In this document: piece by piece, positions 16,268 to 26,932 of the stretch | Position numbering within the stretch: position 1 is the first letter of the stretch | How the letters are laid out: each line of letters begins with the position of its first letter | Source: Streptomyces sp. TRM70350 | GTDB lineage: Bacteria; Actinomycetota; Actinomycetes; Streptomycetales; Streptomycetaceae | Reading direction: 5' to 3' | DNA length: 64,000 nucleotides | NCBI RefSeq assembly: GCF_019219825.1 | Contig: NZ_JAHUXH010000004.1 | Location: 124,001 to 188,000, forward strand | Position numbers and translations under genes: made by a program | The notes under the pieces: model-generated | Databases searched by the model: none | What the model was told of the DNA's origin: nothing | The model's input: only the letters and a program-made list of their open reading frames with translations

Positions 16268-16283
16268 ATCTCAGATATGAGAT
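16268..16283. promoter_or_regulatory. 6-4-6 palindrome in front of the HTH-MurA gene
   Basis: ATCTCA-GATA-TGAGAT lies 13 bases upstream of the HTH-MurA start codon on that gene's 5' side, preceded by GTT. The same arrangement (GTTATCTCG-ACAT-CGAGAT) occurs upstream of aconitase. It is likely an operator recognised by one regulator. The helix-turn-helix of the downstream gene is the nearest candidate. Confidence 0.6.
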
Positions 16284-16319
16284 GGCGCCTGTTGGGGGGT
16301 CCATTCGGGTGACGGCCCG

Positions 16320-16517
16320 TCAACGCCGCCGCGCCGAACGGGTTCGACGCCACCCGAAAGGTCCGGGCAAATCCACCGATGTCGTACGACGTCCGGTGCT
16401 GCCGTGCGTGTGCCGCGGCCCGCGCTTGCCGCCTGTCGTGATGGACCAGGAGCGCCGGTTGATGTTCAACCGCACCCCGGGCAGGAGTTGGAAACTCTTA
16501 CGGAACGTCAGCGGCAT
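16320..16517 (-). CDS. DUF4236 domain-containing small protein
   Basis: A 65-residue basic protein starting at ATG 16517 with GGAGG five bases upstream. Its N-terminus MPLTFRKSFQLLPGVRLNIN and the following WSITTGG match the DUF4236 family, short proteins often annotated as unknown. The C-terminus is Arg-rich. It lies alone between the HTH-MurA gene (same strand, 64 bp further) and the divergent aconitase promoter. Function unknown. Confidence 0.75.
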   Translation of the reverse strand: MPLTFRKSFQLLPGVRLNINRRSWSITTGGKRGPRHTHGSTGRRTTSVDLPGPFGWRRTRSARRR

Positions 16518-16656
16518 GTGGGCCTCCCTTCGGTGCGTCGCCGGGTTTCCCGGCTCGCTCCTCTTCGGTTACCCCGACTTTCCGTACTGATGGCTGAAGG
16601 GGATGCTTCGTCGAAGGGGGTGCCGCCGGGCGAAGGAGATCACACCGAGTCCGGGC

Positions 16657-16685
16657 ATGACCATCCAGCCCGCATGTACTAGAGT
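16657..16685 (+). promoter_or_regulatory. Likely aconitase promoter
   Basis: ATGACC (16657-16662) and TAGAGT (16680-16685), separated by 17 bases, fit a vegetative streptomycete promoter. The palindrome beginning two bases later would overlap the transcription start. It leaves a leader of about 140 bases in front of the gene. Confidence 0.45.
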
Positions 16686-16686
16686 T

Positions 16687-16702
16687 ATCTCGACATCGAG
16701 AT
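16687..16702. promoter_or_regulatory. 6-4-6 palindrome over the aconitase transcription start
   Basis: ATCTCG-ACAT-CGAGAT has perfect 6-bp arms. It has the same geometry and the same outer bases as the palindrome in front of the HTH-MurA gene. Its place just after the -10 region would suit a repressor site. Confidence 0.65.
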
Positions 16703-16744
16703 ATCTGCCGAGGCGCACTGCGGTCGCCACCCAGTAAGGGTTAC

Positions 16745-16763
16745 CTAACTTAGCCTTACCTTA
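16745..16763. promoter_or_regulatory. Iron box (DmdR/IdeR-type) upstream of aconitase
   Basis: CTAACTTAGCCTTACCTTA matches the 19-bp DtxR-family consensus (TTAGGTTAGCCTAACCTAA) at 14 of 19 positions by my count. It lies 68 bases before the aconitase GTG. In Streptomyces these boxes bind the iron-dependent repressor DmdR1. Its presence suggests that expression of this iron-sulfur enzyme responds to iron. Confidence 0.55.
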
Positions 16764-16815
16764 GCGGATCGGCCAAGACGGCGTGGCGGCAGGATGCGGT
16801 GGTACGCGCACATGA

Positions 16816-19548
<2,733 letters not shown>

Positions 19549-19568
19549 CGGATCCGGTACGGCGGCCC

Positions 19569-19599
19569 GGCCGCATCCCCGGTCGACGGGGGTGCGGCC
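19569..19599 (+). terminator. Terminator of acnA
   Basis: A 13-bp stem (19569-19581 with 19587-19599, one U-G pair) with a 5-base loop lies 20 bases after the acnA stop and is followed by TTCGTCGTG. Confidence 0.8.
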
Positions 19600-19639
19600 T
19601 TCGTCGTGCACGGCCTGAATTTTCGGTGCGGAGCGGCCG

Positions 19640-19668
19640 TTTACAACCGAGCCGCTCCGCGCTAGCTT
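19640..19668 (+). promoter_or_regulatory. Promoter of the LPMO gene
   Basis: TTTACA (19640-19645), a 17-base spacer and TAGCTT (19663-19668) form a good vegetative promoter. The CebR box begins 16 bases after the -10, so bound repressor would block initiation or early elongation. Confidence 0.65.
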
Positions 19669-19683
19669 CCGGAACAGGACGGG

Positions 19684-19697
19684 TGGGAGCGCTCCCA
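19684..19697. promoter_or_regulatory. CebR operator (cellulose-utilisation repressor box)
   Basis: TGGGAGCGCTCCCA is the exact 14-bp palindrome known as the CebR box. CebR releases it when cellobiose or cellotriose binds. The site places the downstream LPMO in the cellulose regulon. cebR itself is not in the window. Confidence 0.9.
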
Positions 19698-19807
19698 TAT
19701 GACGTGCGCGGACCGGAACCCGCCGCGGCAGGGTCCGCTCCCGCCCTCGTCCACCACACCTGCGTACGGTTTCTGACGACCTTTCAGTGAAGGGACGTAG
19801 GTCTGTC

Positions 19808-20908
19808 ATGCTCACGACACTTCCCGAACCGCCCGCCCCCGACCGGCGATTACCACGCCGGTCCTTCCGCCCCACCGCCCTCCTGCTGGTCCTGCTCTCC
19901 CTGCTCGCGACGATCCCCGCCCTCGGCCTGATCGTGGTCAGCTCGGGCAGCCCGGCGGAGGCCCACGGCACGCCCATGAAGCCGGGCAGCCGTACCTTCC
20001 TGTGCTGGCAGGACGGCCTCACCGACACCGGTGAGATCAAGCCGGTCAACCCGGCCTGCAAGGCGGCACAGCAGGTCAGCGGGACGACCCCGTTCTACAA
20101 CTGGTTCTCCGTGCTGCGCTCGGACGGCGCCGGCCGCACCCGTGACTTCGTGCCGGACGGCGAGCTGTGCAGCGGCGGAAACACCAACTTCACCGGTTTC
20201 AACCTGCCGCGCGACGACTGGCCGCTCACCCACCTCACCTCGGGCGCGACCGTCGACTTCTCCTACAACGCCTGGGCCGCGCACCCGGGTTGGTTCTACG
20301 TCTACATCACCAAGGACGGCTTCGACCCGACCCAGACCCTCACCTGGGACGACATGGAGGAACAGCCGTTCCTGAGCGTCGACCACCCGCCGCTCAACGG
20401 CAGCCCGGGCACGGTCGAGGCCAACTACTCCTGGACCGGCAAGCTCCCCGACGACAAGTCGGGACGCCACATCATCTACATGGTCTGGCAGCGCTCCGAC
20501 AGCCAGGAGACCTTCTACTCCTGCTCGGACGTCGTCTTCGACGGCGGCAACGGCGAGGTGACCGGTGTCAAGGACCCCGGCAACCCGCCGACCGAGCCCC
20601 CTCCCGGCACCTGCACGGCCACCCGTACGACGACCGGCAGCTGGAACGGCGGTTACCAGTCCGAGGTCACCGTCACCAACACCGGTGACGTTCCGATGCT
20701 CGGCTGGATGGTCGACTGGACCCTGCCGAGCGGCCAGAAGGTGGACAGCCTGTGGAACGGCAGTCCGACCTACAACGGCCAGGCCGTGATGGTGCACAAC
20801 GCCGGCTGGAACGGATCGCTGGATCCCGGAGAGAGCACCACATTCGGTTACGTCGTCTCCGGCTCCGGCGGCGACACGACGACGACCCTGCCCTGCCGGG
20901 TCGGCTGA
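19808..20908 (+). CDS. Secreted AA10 lytic polysaccharide monooxygenase with CBM2
   Basis: A 366-residue copper enzyme that oxidatively cleaves cellulose or chitin. A long signal peptide ends at Ala52, leaving His53 as the N-terminal copper-brace residue (AEA-HGTPM). The second brace histidine is His159 (AWAAHPGWF) and the axial residue is probably Phe244 (SCSDVVF). After a Pro-rich linker (about 255-268), a CBM2 cellulose-binding module runs to the end, bracketed by cysteines (GTCTATRTTTGSWNGGY to LPCRVG). Start ATG 19808 is preferred to GTG 19787. Codon 15 is TTA (19850-19852), the rare leucine codon read by the bldA tRNA, so translation is probably tied to development. A CebR box lies upstream. 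Confidence 0.92.
   Translation: MLTTLPEPPAPDRRLPRRSFRPTALLLVLLSLLATIPALGLIVVSSGSPAEAHGTPMKPGSRTFLCWQDGLTDTGEIKPVNPACKAAQQVSGTTPFYNWFSVLRSDGAGRTRDFVPDGELCSGGNTNFTGFNLPRDDWPLTHLTSGATVDFSYNAWAAHPGWFYVYITKDGFDPTQTLTWDDMEEQPFLSVDHPPLNGSPGTVEANYSWTGKLPDDKSGRHIIYMVWQRSDSQETFYSCSDVVFDGGNGEVTGVKDPGNPPTEPPPGTCTATRTTTGSWNGGYQSEVTVTNTGDVPMLGWMVDWTLPSGQKVDSLWNGSPTYNGQAVMVHNAGWNGSLDPGESTTFGYVVSGSGGDTTTTLPCRVG
19850..19852 (+). promoter_or_regulatory. TTA codon (bldA-dependent) in the LPMO gene
   Basis: The reading frame ATG CTC ACG ACA ... CGG CGA TTA CCA places TTA at codon 15. TTA codons are very rare in Streptomyces genes and need the developmentally controlled tRNA encoded by bldA. It lies in the signal-peptide n-region. 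Confidence 0.85.
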
Positions 20909-21183
20909 GCCGACGCCGCCCCGGGCGGACCCGGTGGCCGCCGAGCCGACGTCCACCGGGTCCGACGGTTGCGCAGGATCCGCCGGATCAGGCGGGCTTC
21001 GAGTCGTCGCCGAGCGGCTCCTGCTCGCCCATGGTGCCGCTGCCTCCGCAGCTTCGCCGTCGTATCCCCCGGGGGGACAGGCGTACCTCCCGCGCAAGCA
21101 CGGCCCGCTGACCGCGATCCTACGGCGGCCGCGCCCGGCCCGGGCCGCGACGGACGCGACCTCCGAGCCGGGCGCAGGCCCCT

Positions 21184-24100
21184 TTACCGGCCGAGCAACT
21201 CGACCTCCGACAGCGACGCCTCACCGCCGCTGAAGACCAGGCGGTACCTCACGTATGCACCAGCCCGCGCCACGGAGAACACCCGAGTCTGCCTGTCCCA
21301 CCGGAAGGTTTCACCCGCACGCACGTCCAGGGTCCGCCACCTCCTGCCGTCCACCGACCCCTGGAGCTTCCACCCGGTCGGGGCCTTCACGCGGTCGGAC
21401 GAGGTCAGCGTGTACTGCACGGCTTTCGCCCGCTCGGACACCGGCAGCTCCACGGATGCCGCGCTCGCGTCCGTCGCCGACGTGTTGTCGAAGAGGGCGC
21501 CCTCGCCCGTGATCAGGTCCGCCCGCGGCGTCGGAACCTTGTCGTCCCTGGTGATCGACACCGGTGCCGCGTTCTTGCCCGTGCCCCACTTCGACGGCCT
21601 CGGCCCCATGTCGAACTCCAGCACCCCACCCTTGGCGAGCAGCGAGTGCGGCAGCGAAGTCGACGGCCAGCTGCGGCCGTTGACCTTCAGACCCTGCACA
21701 TAGACGTTCTGCGCGCTGTTCTTGGGCGCCCGGACCACCAGGTCCCGGCCGTTCTCCAGATGGACCGTCGCCTTGGTGAACAGCGGTGAGCCGACCGCGT
21801 ACTCGCCACTGCCCATCACCAGCGGGTAGAAGCCGAGCGCGGAGAACAGGAACCAGGCCGACTGCTCGCCGTTGTCCTCGTCACCGTGGTAACCCTGGCC
21901 GATCTCGCTGCCGGTGTAGAGACGGGACAGCACCTCACGCACCTTCGCCTGCGCCTTCCAGGGCTGACCGGCCGCGTCGTACATGTAGATCGCGTGGTGG
22001 GCGACCTGGTTGGAGTGCCCGTACATGCCCATCCGGACGTCCCGCGCCTCCGTCATCTCGTGGATGACACCGCCGTACGAGCCGACGAACTCCGGCGAGG
22101 CCGTCTCCGGCGTCGCGAAGTACTCGTCGAGTTTCTCCGCGAGGCCGCTCCGGCCGCCGTACAGGTTGGCGAGCCCCCGGCTGTCCTGCGGGGCGGTGAA
22201 GGCGTAGCCCCAGCCGTTGGTCTCGGTGTAGTCGTAGCCCCACACGCGCGGGTCGTACGTCGAGGACTCGACCCGCCAGTCGCCCCGCGCGGTGCGGCCC
22301 TGGAAGAAACCGGCTTCGGAATCGAAGAGGCTGACGTAGTCCTGGGCGCGGTCGAGGAAGTACTCGGACTCCTCCTCGTAGCGCTTCTCCCCGGTTTTCT
22401 CGTACAGCGCCCGGCCCATCCGCGCGATGCCGTAGTCGTTGAGGTAGCCCTCCAGCGCCCACGACAGGCCCTCGTGCGTGTCGGTGCTGGTGTAGCCGAG
22501 GAAGGGCGAGGTCGCCATGCCCTTGCGGCCCACGCCCGACGACGGCGGCACGACCGTCGCGTTCTTCACCGCCGCGTCGTACGCCGCCCTCTCGTCGAAG
22601 TCGACGCCCTTGACGTACGCGTCCGCGAAGGCGACGTCCGACGAGGTGCCGGTCATCAGGTCGGCGTACCCGGGCGACGACCAGCGCGAGGTCCAGCCGC
22701 CGTCCTTGTACTGCTGCACGAAACCGTCGACCATCTCACCCGCCTGGCGCGGCGTCAGCAGCGCGTACGCCGGCCAGGTCGTCCGGTAGGTGTCCCAGAA
22801 GCCGTTGTTGACGTACACCTTGCCGTCGACGATCTTCGCACCGGTGCGGGTCGGGGTGTCCGGACCCGTCATCGGGGAGAACGGAGAGGCGTACCGGTAC
22901 CCGGAACCGACCTTCTCGAAGCCGGAGTTCGGGTACAGGTACAGCCGGTACAGGCTGGAGTACAGCGTGGTCAGCTGGTCCGGCGTCGCGCCCTCGACCT
23001 CGACCTTGCCGAGCAACCGGTCCCACAGCCGTTGCGCCTTGGCCTTCACCGCCTCGAAGGAGGTGCCCTGCGGGATCTCCTGGCGCAGGTTGTCCTTGGC
23101 CTGGTCCACGCTGATCAGCGAGGTCGCCAGGCGCAGTGCGACCGTGCGGTCGGCGCCCGCGTCGAACCGCAGGTAACCCCTCACCCCGCTCGACGAGCCG
23201 TCCGTCACCGGCTTGTCGAACTCGCCGTAGACGAAGAGCCGGGTCGCGCCGGTGGACAGTCCCGACTTCACGTCCGAGTACCCGGTCACCACACCGCTCG
23301 CCGTGTCGAGGCTCAGGCCCGCCTGGTCGGTCACGTTGTCGAAGAGGACGCTCGCGTCGTCGCCGGGATAGGTGAACCGGAGCATGGCCGCGTGGTCCGT
23401 CGGGGTCATCTCGGCCTGGAGACCGTTCTCGAACCGCACCCCGTAGTAGTGCGGCCGCGCGACCTCGTTCTCGTGTCTGAAGGCGAGGGCCCGTGCCGTC
23501 CGCCCGATGTCCGGGGTGCCGGTGGCGGCGGACGGCATCACCTGGAAGGTCTGCCGGTCGCCCATCCAGGGGCTCGGCTCATGACTGGCGCTGAACGCCT
23601 GGATCGTGGGCAGGTTGTCCGCGTTGTTGGCACGGGCGTAGTCGTACAGCCAGCTGAGCGAGCCCGCGTTGGTCACCGGCGTCCAGAAGTTGAAGCCGTG
23701 CGGCACGGCGGTCGCGGGGAAGGTGTTGCCGCGCGAGAAACCGCCGCTGGAGTTGGTGCCGCGCGTGGTGACCGCGTAGTCCGACAGATGCGCCTTCGGC
23801 TTCTCGGGAGCCTTGACGGCCAGGGACACGTCGTCCACCCAGCCGCGGAACTTCGCCGGTCCGGTGGGGGAGTCGTACGCCACCAGGATCCGGTCGACGG
23901 TCTTGCCGGTAGCCACCGAGCCGATCCGTGAGACGACGTTGTTCCACTGGTTGACGTACAGCACCTTGGCCTCGCCCTGCCCGCGCGGAGAGAGCCGGAA
24001 GCCGTGCTGATCGGTCGCCCCGAGGTCGCTCAGACGGGTGCCGTCGGTGAAGGCGAGGTCGACGGAGACGTTCGTGGCGTCGTAGTCCCGGTCCCCGTCC

Positions 24101-24996
24101 GCCATCGAGGGGAAGATCCGGTACGACAGCTCGGTGTCGCGGCCGACGGCCACGTCGACATCGAAGATCTTGTTGTACGAGTACGCCCGGCCCTCCGCGG
24201 TGTGGCGTCCGGCGTACCGCAGCGCCCGCTTGCCGGTGAAGCCCGCGCCCGCCTTCGCGGTGGGCGAGCCGCTCGGGCCGCGGTCCACCAGCGACAGCAT
24301 GTCCTGCGGGACCGGGCCGTCGCTGCCGCCCGTGGCGAACTGCACATCCGCGAGCTGCAGGATGCCCCCGCCGTTGTTTCTGGTGATGTCCAGCCGGTAG
24401 TGCGAGAACTCGGCGGACGCGGTGTCCGCGATGTCGTACGTCTTCGTCTGGAAACGTGCCGAGAACGCCTCACCGGCGCGGCTGTCGAGCGTCTTCCAGT
24501 CCTTGCCGTCGGTGGATCCCCGCAGGGTCCAGTCCACCGGGTCGCGCTCGGCGTGGTCGTTGGCCGAAGTAAAGGCATACCGAGCGAGTTTCACCGGTTT
24601 GTCCAGGTCGAACTCGACCCAGCCCGTGGGGGTGAACGTCAGCCACTTGGTGCTCGGCTCGGTGTCGACGAGGTTCTCCTTCACCTCGCCGGCCCCGGTG
24701 TTCTCGCCACTGGCCCGTACGTCCGTGACGTGGTCGGTCACATTGCCCGGAATGCCGCTGCTGTAACCGCCGTCCACACCGGCCGCCCGCTTGCTGCCGT
24801 CCGGTGCGGTGTCGACGGTGTTCAGCCAGTCCGGTGCGGGCTCCCCGGTCTCGAACGAGGACATGAACTCCCGGTCCGCGGCCGTCGGCGCGGCGGGCAG
24901 GGCGACCGCCGCGCCCTGCGAGCCCACGGCCAAAGCGAAGGCGGCCACCGTCACGACCGCCGAACCCCATCTGTGCCGAGCTCTCTGCTGCTTCAA
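21184..24996 (-). CDS. Secreted GH92 alpha-mannosidase with F5/8 (discoidin-like) domains
   Basis: A large secreted enzyme (about 1270 residues). GH92 enzymes are calcium-dependent exo-alpha-mannosidases acting mostly on alpha-1,2-mannose of high-mannose N-glycans or yeast mannan. A signal peptide (hydrophobic core AVVTVAAFALAVGSQG) is followed by an F5/8 type C region (WLTFTPTGWVEFDLDKPVKL). The GH92 N-domain has GTNSSGGFSRGNTFP, the barrel has WDTYRTTWPAYALLTP, and GDEDNGEQSAWF (near residue 1035) precedes the family's GSPLF. A second F5/8-like domain closes the protein. TTG 24996 is chosen as start because a GTG at 25038 would put a 12-bp palindrome inside the gene. GGGAAGG precedes the TTG. 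It is divergent from ngcE. Confidence 0.85.
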   Translation of the reverse strand: MKQQRARHRWGSAVVTVAAFALAVGSQGAAVALPAAPTAADREFMSSFETGEPAPDWLNTVDTAPDGSKRAAGVDGGYSSGIPGNVTDHVTDVRASGENTGAGEVKENLVDTEPSTKWLTFTPTGWVEFDLDKPVKLARYAFTSANDHAERDPVDWTLRGSTDGKDWKTLDSRAGEAFSARFQTKTYDIADTASAEFSHYRLDITRNNGGGILQLADVQFATGGSDGPVPQDMLSLVDRGPSGSPTAKAGAGFTGKRALRYAGRHTAEGRAYSYNKIFDVDVAVGRDTELSYRIFPSMADGDRDYDATNVSVDLAFTDGTRLSDLGATDQHGFRLSPRGQGEAKVLYVNQWNNVVSRIGSVATGKTVDRILVAYDSPTGPAKFRGWVDDVSLAVKAPEKPKAHLSDYAVTTRGTNSSGGFSRGNTFPATAVPHGFNFWTPVTNAGSLSWLYDYARANNADNLPTIQAFSASHEPSPWMGDRQTFQVMPSAATGTPDIGRTARALAFRHENEVARPHYYGVRFENGLQAEMTPTDHAAMLRFTYPGDDASVLFDNVTDQAGLSLDTASGVVTGYSDVKSGLSTGATRLFVYGEFDKPVTDGSSSGVRGYLRFDAGADRTVALRLATSLISVDQAKDNLRQEIPQGTSFEAVKAKAQRLWDRLLGKVEVEGATPDQLTTLYSSLYRLYLYPNSGFEKVGSGYRYASPFSPMTGPDTPTRTGAKIVDGKVYVNNGFWDTYRTTWPAYALLTPRQAGEMVDGFVQQYKDGGWTSRWSSPGYADLMTGTSSDVAFADAYVKGVDFDERAAYDAAVKNATVVPPSSGVGRKGMATSPFLGYTSTDTHEGLSWALEGYLNDYGIARMGRALYEKTGEKRYEEESEYFLDRAQDYVSLFDSEAGFFQGRTARGDWRVESSTYDPRVWGYDYTETNGWGYAFTAPQDSRGLANLYGGRSGLAEKLDEYFATPETASPEFVGSYGGVIHEMTEARDVRMGMYGHSNQVAHHAIYMYDAAGQPWKAQAKVREVLSRLYTGSEIGQGYHGDEDNGEQSAWFLFSALGFYPLVMGSGEYAVGSPLFTKATVHLENGRDLVVRAPKNSAQNVYVQGLKVNGRSWPSTSLPHSLLAKGGVLEFDMGPRPSKWGTGKNAAPVSITRDDKVPTPRADLITGEGALFDNTSATDASAASVELPVSERAKAVQYTLTSSDRVKAPTGWKLQGSVDGRRWRTLDVRAGETFRWDRQTRVFSVARAGAYVRYRLVFSGGEASLSEVELLGR

Positions 24997-25018
24997 CGGG
25001 TACCTTCCCTGCGCGCCG

Positions 25019-25030
25019 GACAACGTTGTC
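25019..25030. promoter_or_regulatory. 12-bp palindrome in the GH92/ngcE divergent promoter region
   Basis: GACAACGTTGTC is a perfect palindrome 23 bases upstream of the proposed GH92 start. LacI- and ROK-type sugar regulators bind sites of this kind. It is probably the GH92 operator. Confidence 0.5.
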
Positions 25031-25060
25031 AACTTCACTGCGCAAGGACCAGTTGAGGCT

Positions 25061-25081
25061 CAAGTGTCAAGCATTGTCAAG
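25061..25081. promoter_or_regulatory. TGTCAAG direct repeats spaced one helix turn
   Basis: TGTCAAG occurs at 25065-25071 and again at 25075-25081, exactly ten bases apart, with a further CAAG at 25061-25064. Repeats on one face of the helix suit cooperative regulator binding, possibly by Rok7B7. On the other strand they read CTTGACA. Confidence 0.4.
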
Positions 25082-25347
25082 GGTGTTGTCCGTGGCATTC
25101 GGGGCCTTTGTCGCGGACTTTTCCGGCAAGGCGCCCACAGGCCGCTCATATTTCCGCGAGGTCTCAACTCGGAAAAGACCGTTGGCCAACCTTGCATTCG
25201 ATCTTGCTCCGCCGGCGGGAAGTGGACTATACCTGTCGGCACTTCACATGATTCCGCACTTCCTGCACGACCCCAGCTTGACCCGACCGCGGTGCCGGGG
25301 AGGATCCGGTTCACCGCCTGAGTCCTGGAGAAGGCGAGGACTTGAGC

Positions 25348-26802
25348 ATGGGATCCACTTCTGCCGAGAACGCCGCGAGCAACGGCTTCGCAGACGTCGG
25401 CCGCCGCGCACTGATCAAACGGTCGGCCGCGCTCGGCCTGGTCTCCGTACCCGCGATGAGCTTCCTGTCCGCCTGCGCCAGTGGCGGCGGGGGTGACGAC
25501 TCGTCCGACGACACCCAGGGCAAGACGTCGAAGGACAACCCCTTCGGCGTGAAGGAGGGCAGCAAGCTCGACGTCGTCATCTTCAAGGGCGGTTACGGCG
25601 ACGACTACGCCAAGGCGTGGGAGGCCGCGTTCCAGAAGAAATGGGGCGTCACCTCCACGCACACCGGCACCCAGGAGATCACCGGCAAGCTCCAGCCCCG
25701 TTTCAACGCGGGCAACCCGCCGGACATCGTGGACAACTCCGGTGCCCAGAAGATCAAGATCGATGTGCTGTACAAGAATGGTCAGCTGCTCGATCTCGCC
25801 GAGGTGCTGGACGCGCCGAGCGTGGACGACCCCTCGAAGAAGGTCCGCGACACCGTCATCCCCGGCACGCTCGATCCGGGTCTGCAGGAGGGCAAGGTCG
25901 TCGCCCTCAACTACATCTACACGGTGTGGGGGCTTTGGTACTCCGGCAAGCTCTTCAAGGAGAAGGGCTGGGGGGAGCCGAAGACCTGGGACGACTTCCT
26001 CGCCATCTGCAGGGACGCCAAGTCCGAGGGCATCGGCGGTCTCGCGCACCAGGGCAAGTACCCCTACTACATCAACGTCGCCATCATGGACCTGATCGCC
26101 AAGAAGGGCGGCCTGGACGCCATGAAGGCGATCGACAACCTCGACCCGAAGGCGTTCGTCGGCTCCGACGCGGCCCAGGCCGCCGTCGAGGCCATCTACG
26201 AAGTCGTCGAAAAGGGTTACCTGATGCCCGGCACGAACGGGTTGGAGCACACCGAGGCGCAGACCCGGTGGAACCAGTACAAGGCCGCGTTCATCACCAG
26301 CGGTTCCTGGCTGGAGAACGAACAGCTGAAGCAGACACCGTCCGACTTCGACATGAAGTTCCTGCCCATGCCGCTGCTGCCGGACAGTGTCATGCCGTTC
26401 GAGGCGATCCGGGCCGGCTCCGGTGAGCCGTTCATCATCCCGGCCAAGGCGAAGAACCTGCCGGCGGCCAAGGAGTTCATGCGGATGATGCTGTCGCGGG
26501 AGTGGTCGACGCTGTTCGCCAGGGAGGCGAACTCGCTGACCATCCTGCAGGACGGTGTCGACCCCAGTGTCCAGCTGCGGCCCGGTACGCAGTCCACGGT
26601 CGAGGCGTCGAAGGCGGCGGGGGACAACACGTTCCGGTTCCTGTACACCGAGTGGTACAGCGAGATGGACACCGCGATTCAGAACGCGTCCAACGAGCTG
26701 ATGGCGCAGCGGATTCAGCCGAAGGAGTGGTTGAAGCGGGCGCAGGCTGCGGTGGACAAGGCGGCGAAGGACCCGGCGTCCAAGAAAAACCGGCGCGAGT
26801 AG
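25348..26802 (+). CDS. ngcE: NgcE-like GlcNAc/chitobiose-binding lipoprotein
   Basis: A 484-residue extracytoplasmic solute-binding lipoprotein. The N-terminus has a Tat-like twin-arginine motif (GRRALIKR) followed by the hydrophobic SAALGLVSVPAMSF and a lipobox LSAC, so it is probably exported by Tat and then lipidated. The mature part is a family-1 sugar-binding protein with ligand-stacking aromatics such as YTVWGLWYSGKLF and FITSGSWLEN. Sequence and context match NgcE of Streptomyces, which binds N-acetylglucosamine and N,N'-diacetylchitobiose. ATG 25348 is used rather than TTG 25342. It is the first gene of ngcEFG and diverges from the GH92 mannosidase. No ATP-binding gene is present, so the system probably uses the shared MsiK ATPase. 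Confidence 0.85.
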   Translation: MGSTSAENAASNGFADVGRRALIKRSAALGLVSVPAMSFLSACASGGGGDDSSDDTQGKTSKDNPFGVKEGSKLDVVIFKGGYGDDYAKAWEAAFQKKWGVTSTHTGTQEITGKLQPRFNAGNPPDIVDNSGAQKIKIDVLYKNGQLLDLAEVLDAPSVDDPSKKVRDTVIPGTLDPGLQEGKVVALNYIYTVWGLWYSGKLFKEKGWGEPKTWDDFLAICRDAKSEGIGGLAHQGKYPYYINVAIMDLIAKKGGLDAMKAIDNLDPKAFVGSDAAQAAVEAIYEVVEKGYLMPGTNGLEHTEAQTRWNQYKAAFITSGSWLENEQLKQTPSDFDMKFLPMPLLPDSVMPFEAIRAGSGEPFIIPAKAKNLPAAKEFMRMMLSREWSTLFAREANSLTILQDGVDPSVQLRPGTQSTVEASKAAGDNTFRFLYTEWYSEMDTAIQNASNELMAQRIQPKEWLKRAQAAVDKAAKDPASKKNRRE

Positions 26803-26836
26803 ATTCCCGGAGCGCCGTAGGGGTGCGATGGATTGC

Positions 26837-26881
26837 GGGGTGCGGGGCCGTGTGTGGCTTGTCGCGCAGTTCCCGCACCCC
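26837..26881 (+). terminator. Intra-operon hairpin between ngcE and ngcF
   Basis: GGGGTGCGGG (26837-26846) pairs with CCCGCACCCC (26872-26881). The hairpin stands in the 130-base gap after ngcE and may attenuate transcription so that the binding protein is made in excess over the permeases. Confidence 0.45.
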
Positions 26882-26882
26882 T
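26856..26882 (-). repeat. Streptomyces dispersed intergenic repeat, copy 1
   Basis: On the minus strand this reads AGGGGTGCGGGAACTGCGCG followed by ACAAGCC. A close relative lies at 57368-57395 in the other orientation. Sequences of this type occur between genes across Streptomyces chromosomes. Confidence 0.6.
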
Positions 26883-26932
26883 GAGGGCGTTGCGGTGACC
26901 GTCGGGAATGAGACCAGGGGCAGGAAACGCCA

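Noticed and set aside
16461..16590. A short plus-strand frame over the DUF4236 gene
   Set aside because: The minus-strand frame has the GGAGG site and the family match, and the plus-strand product has no resemblance to anything known.
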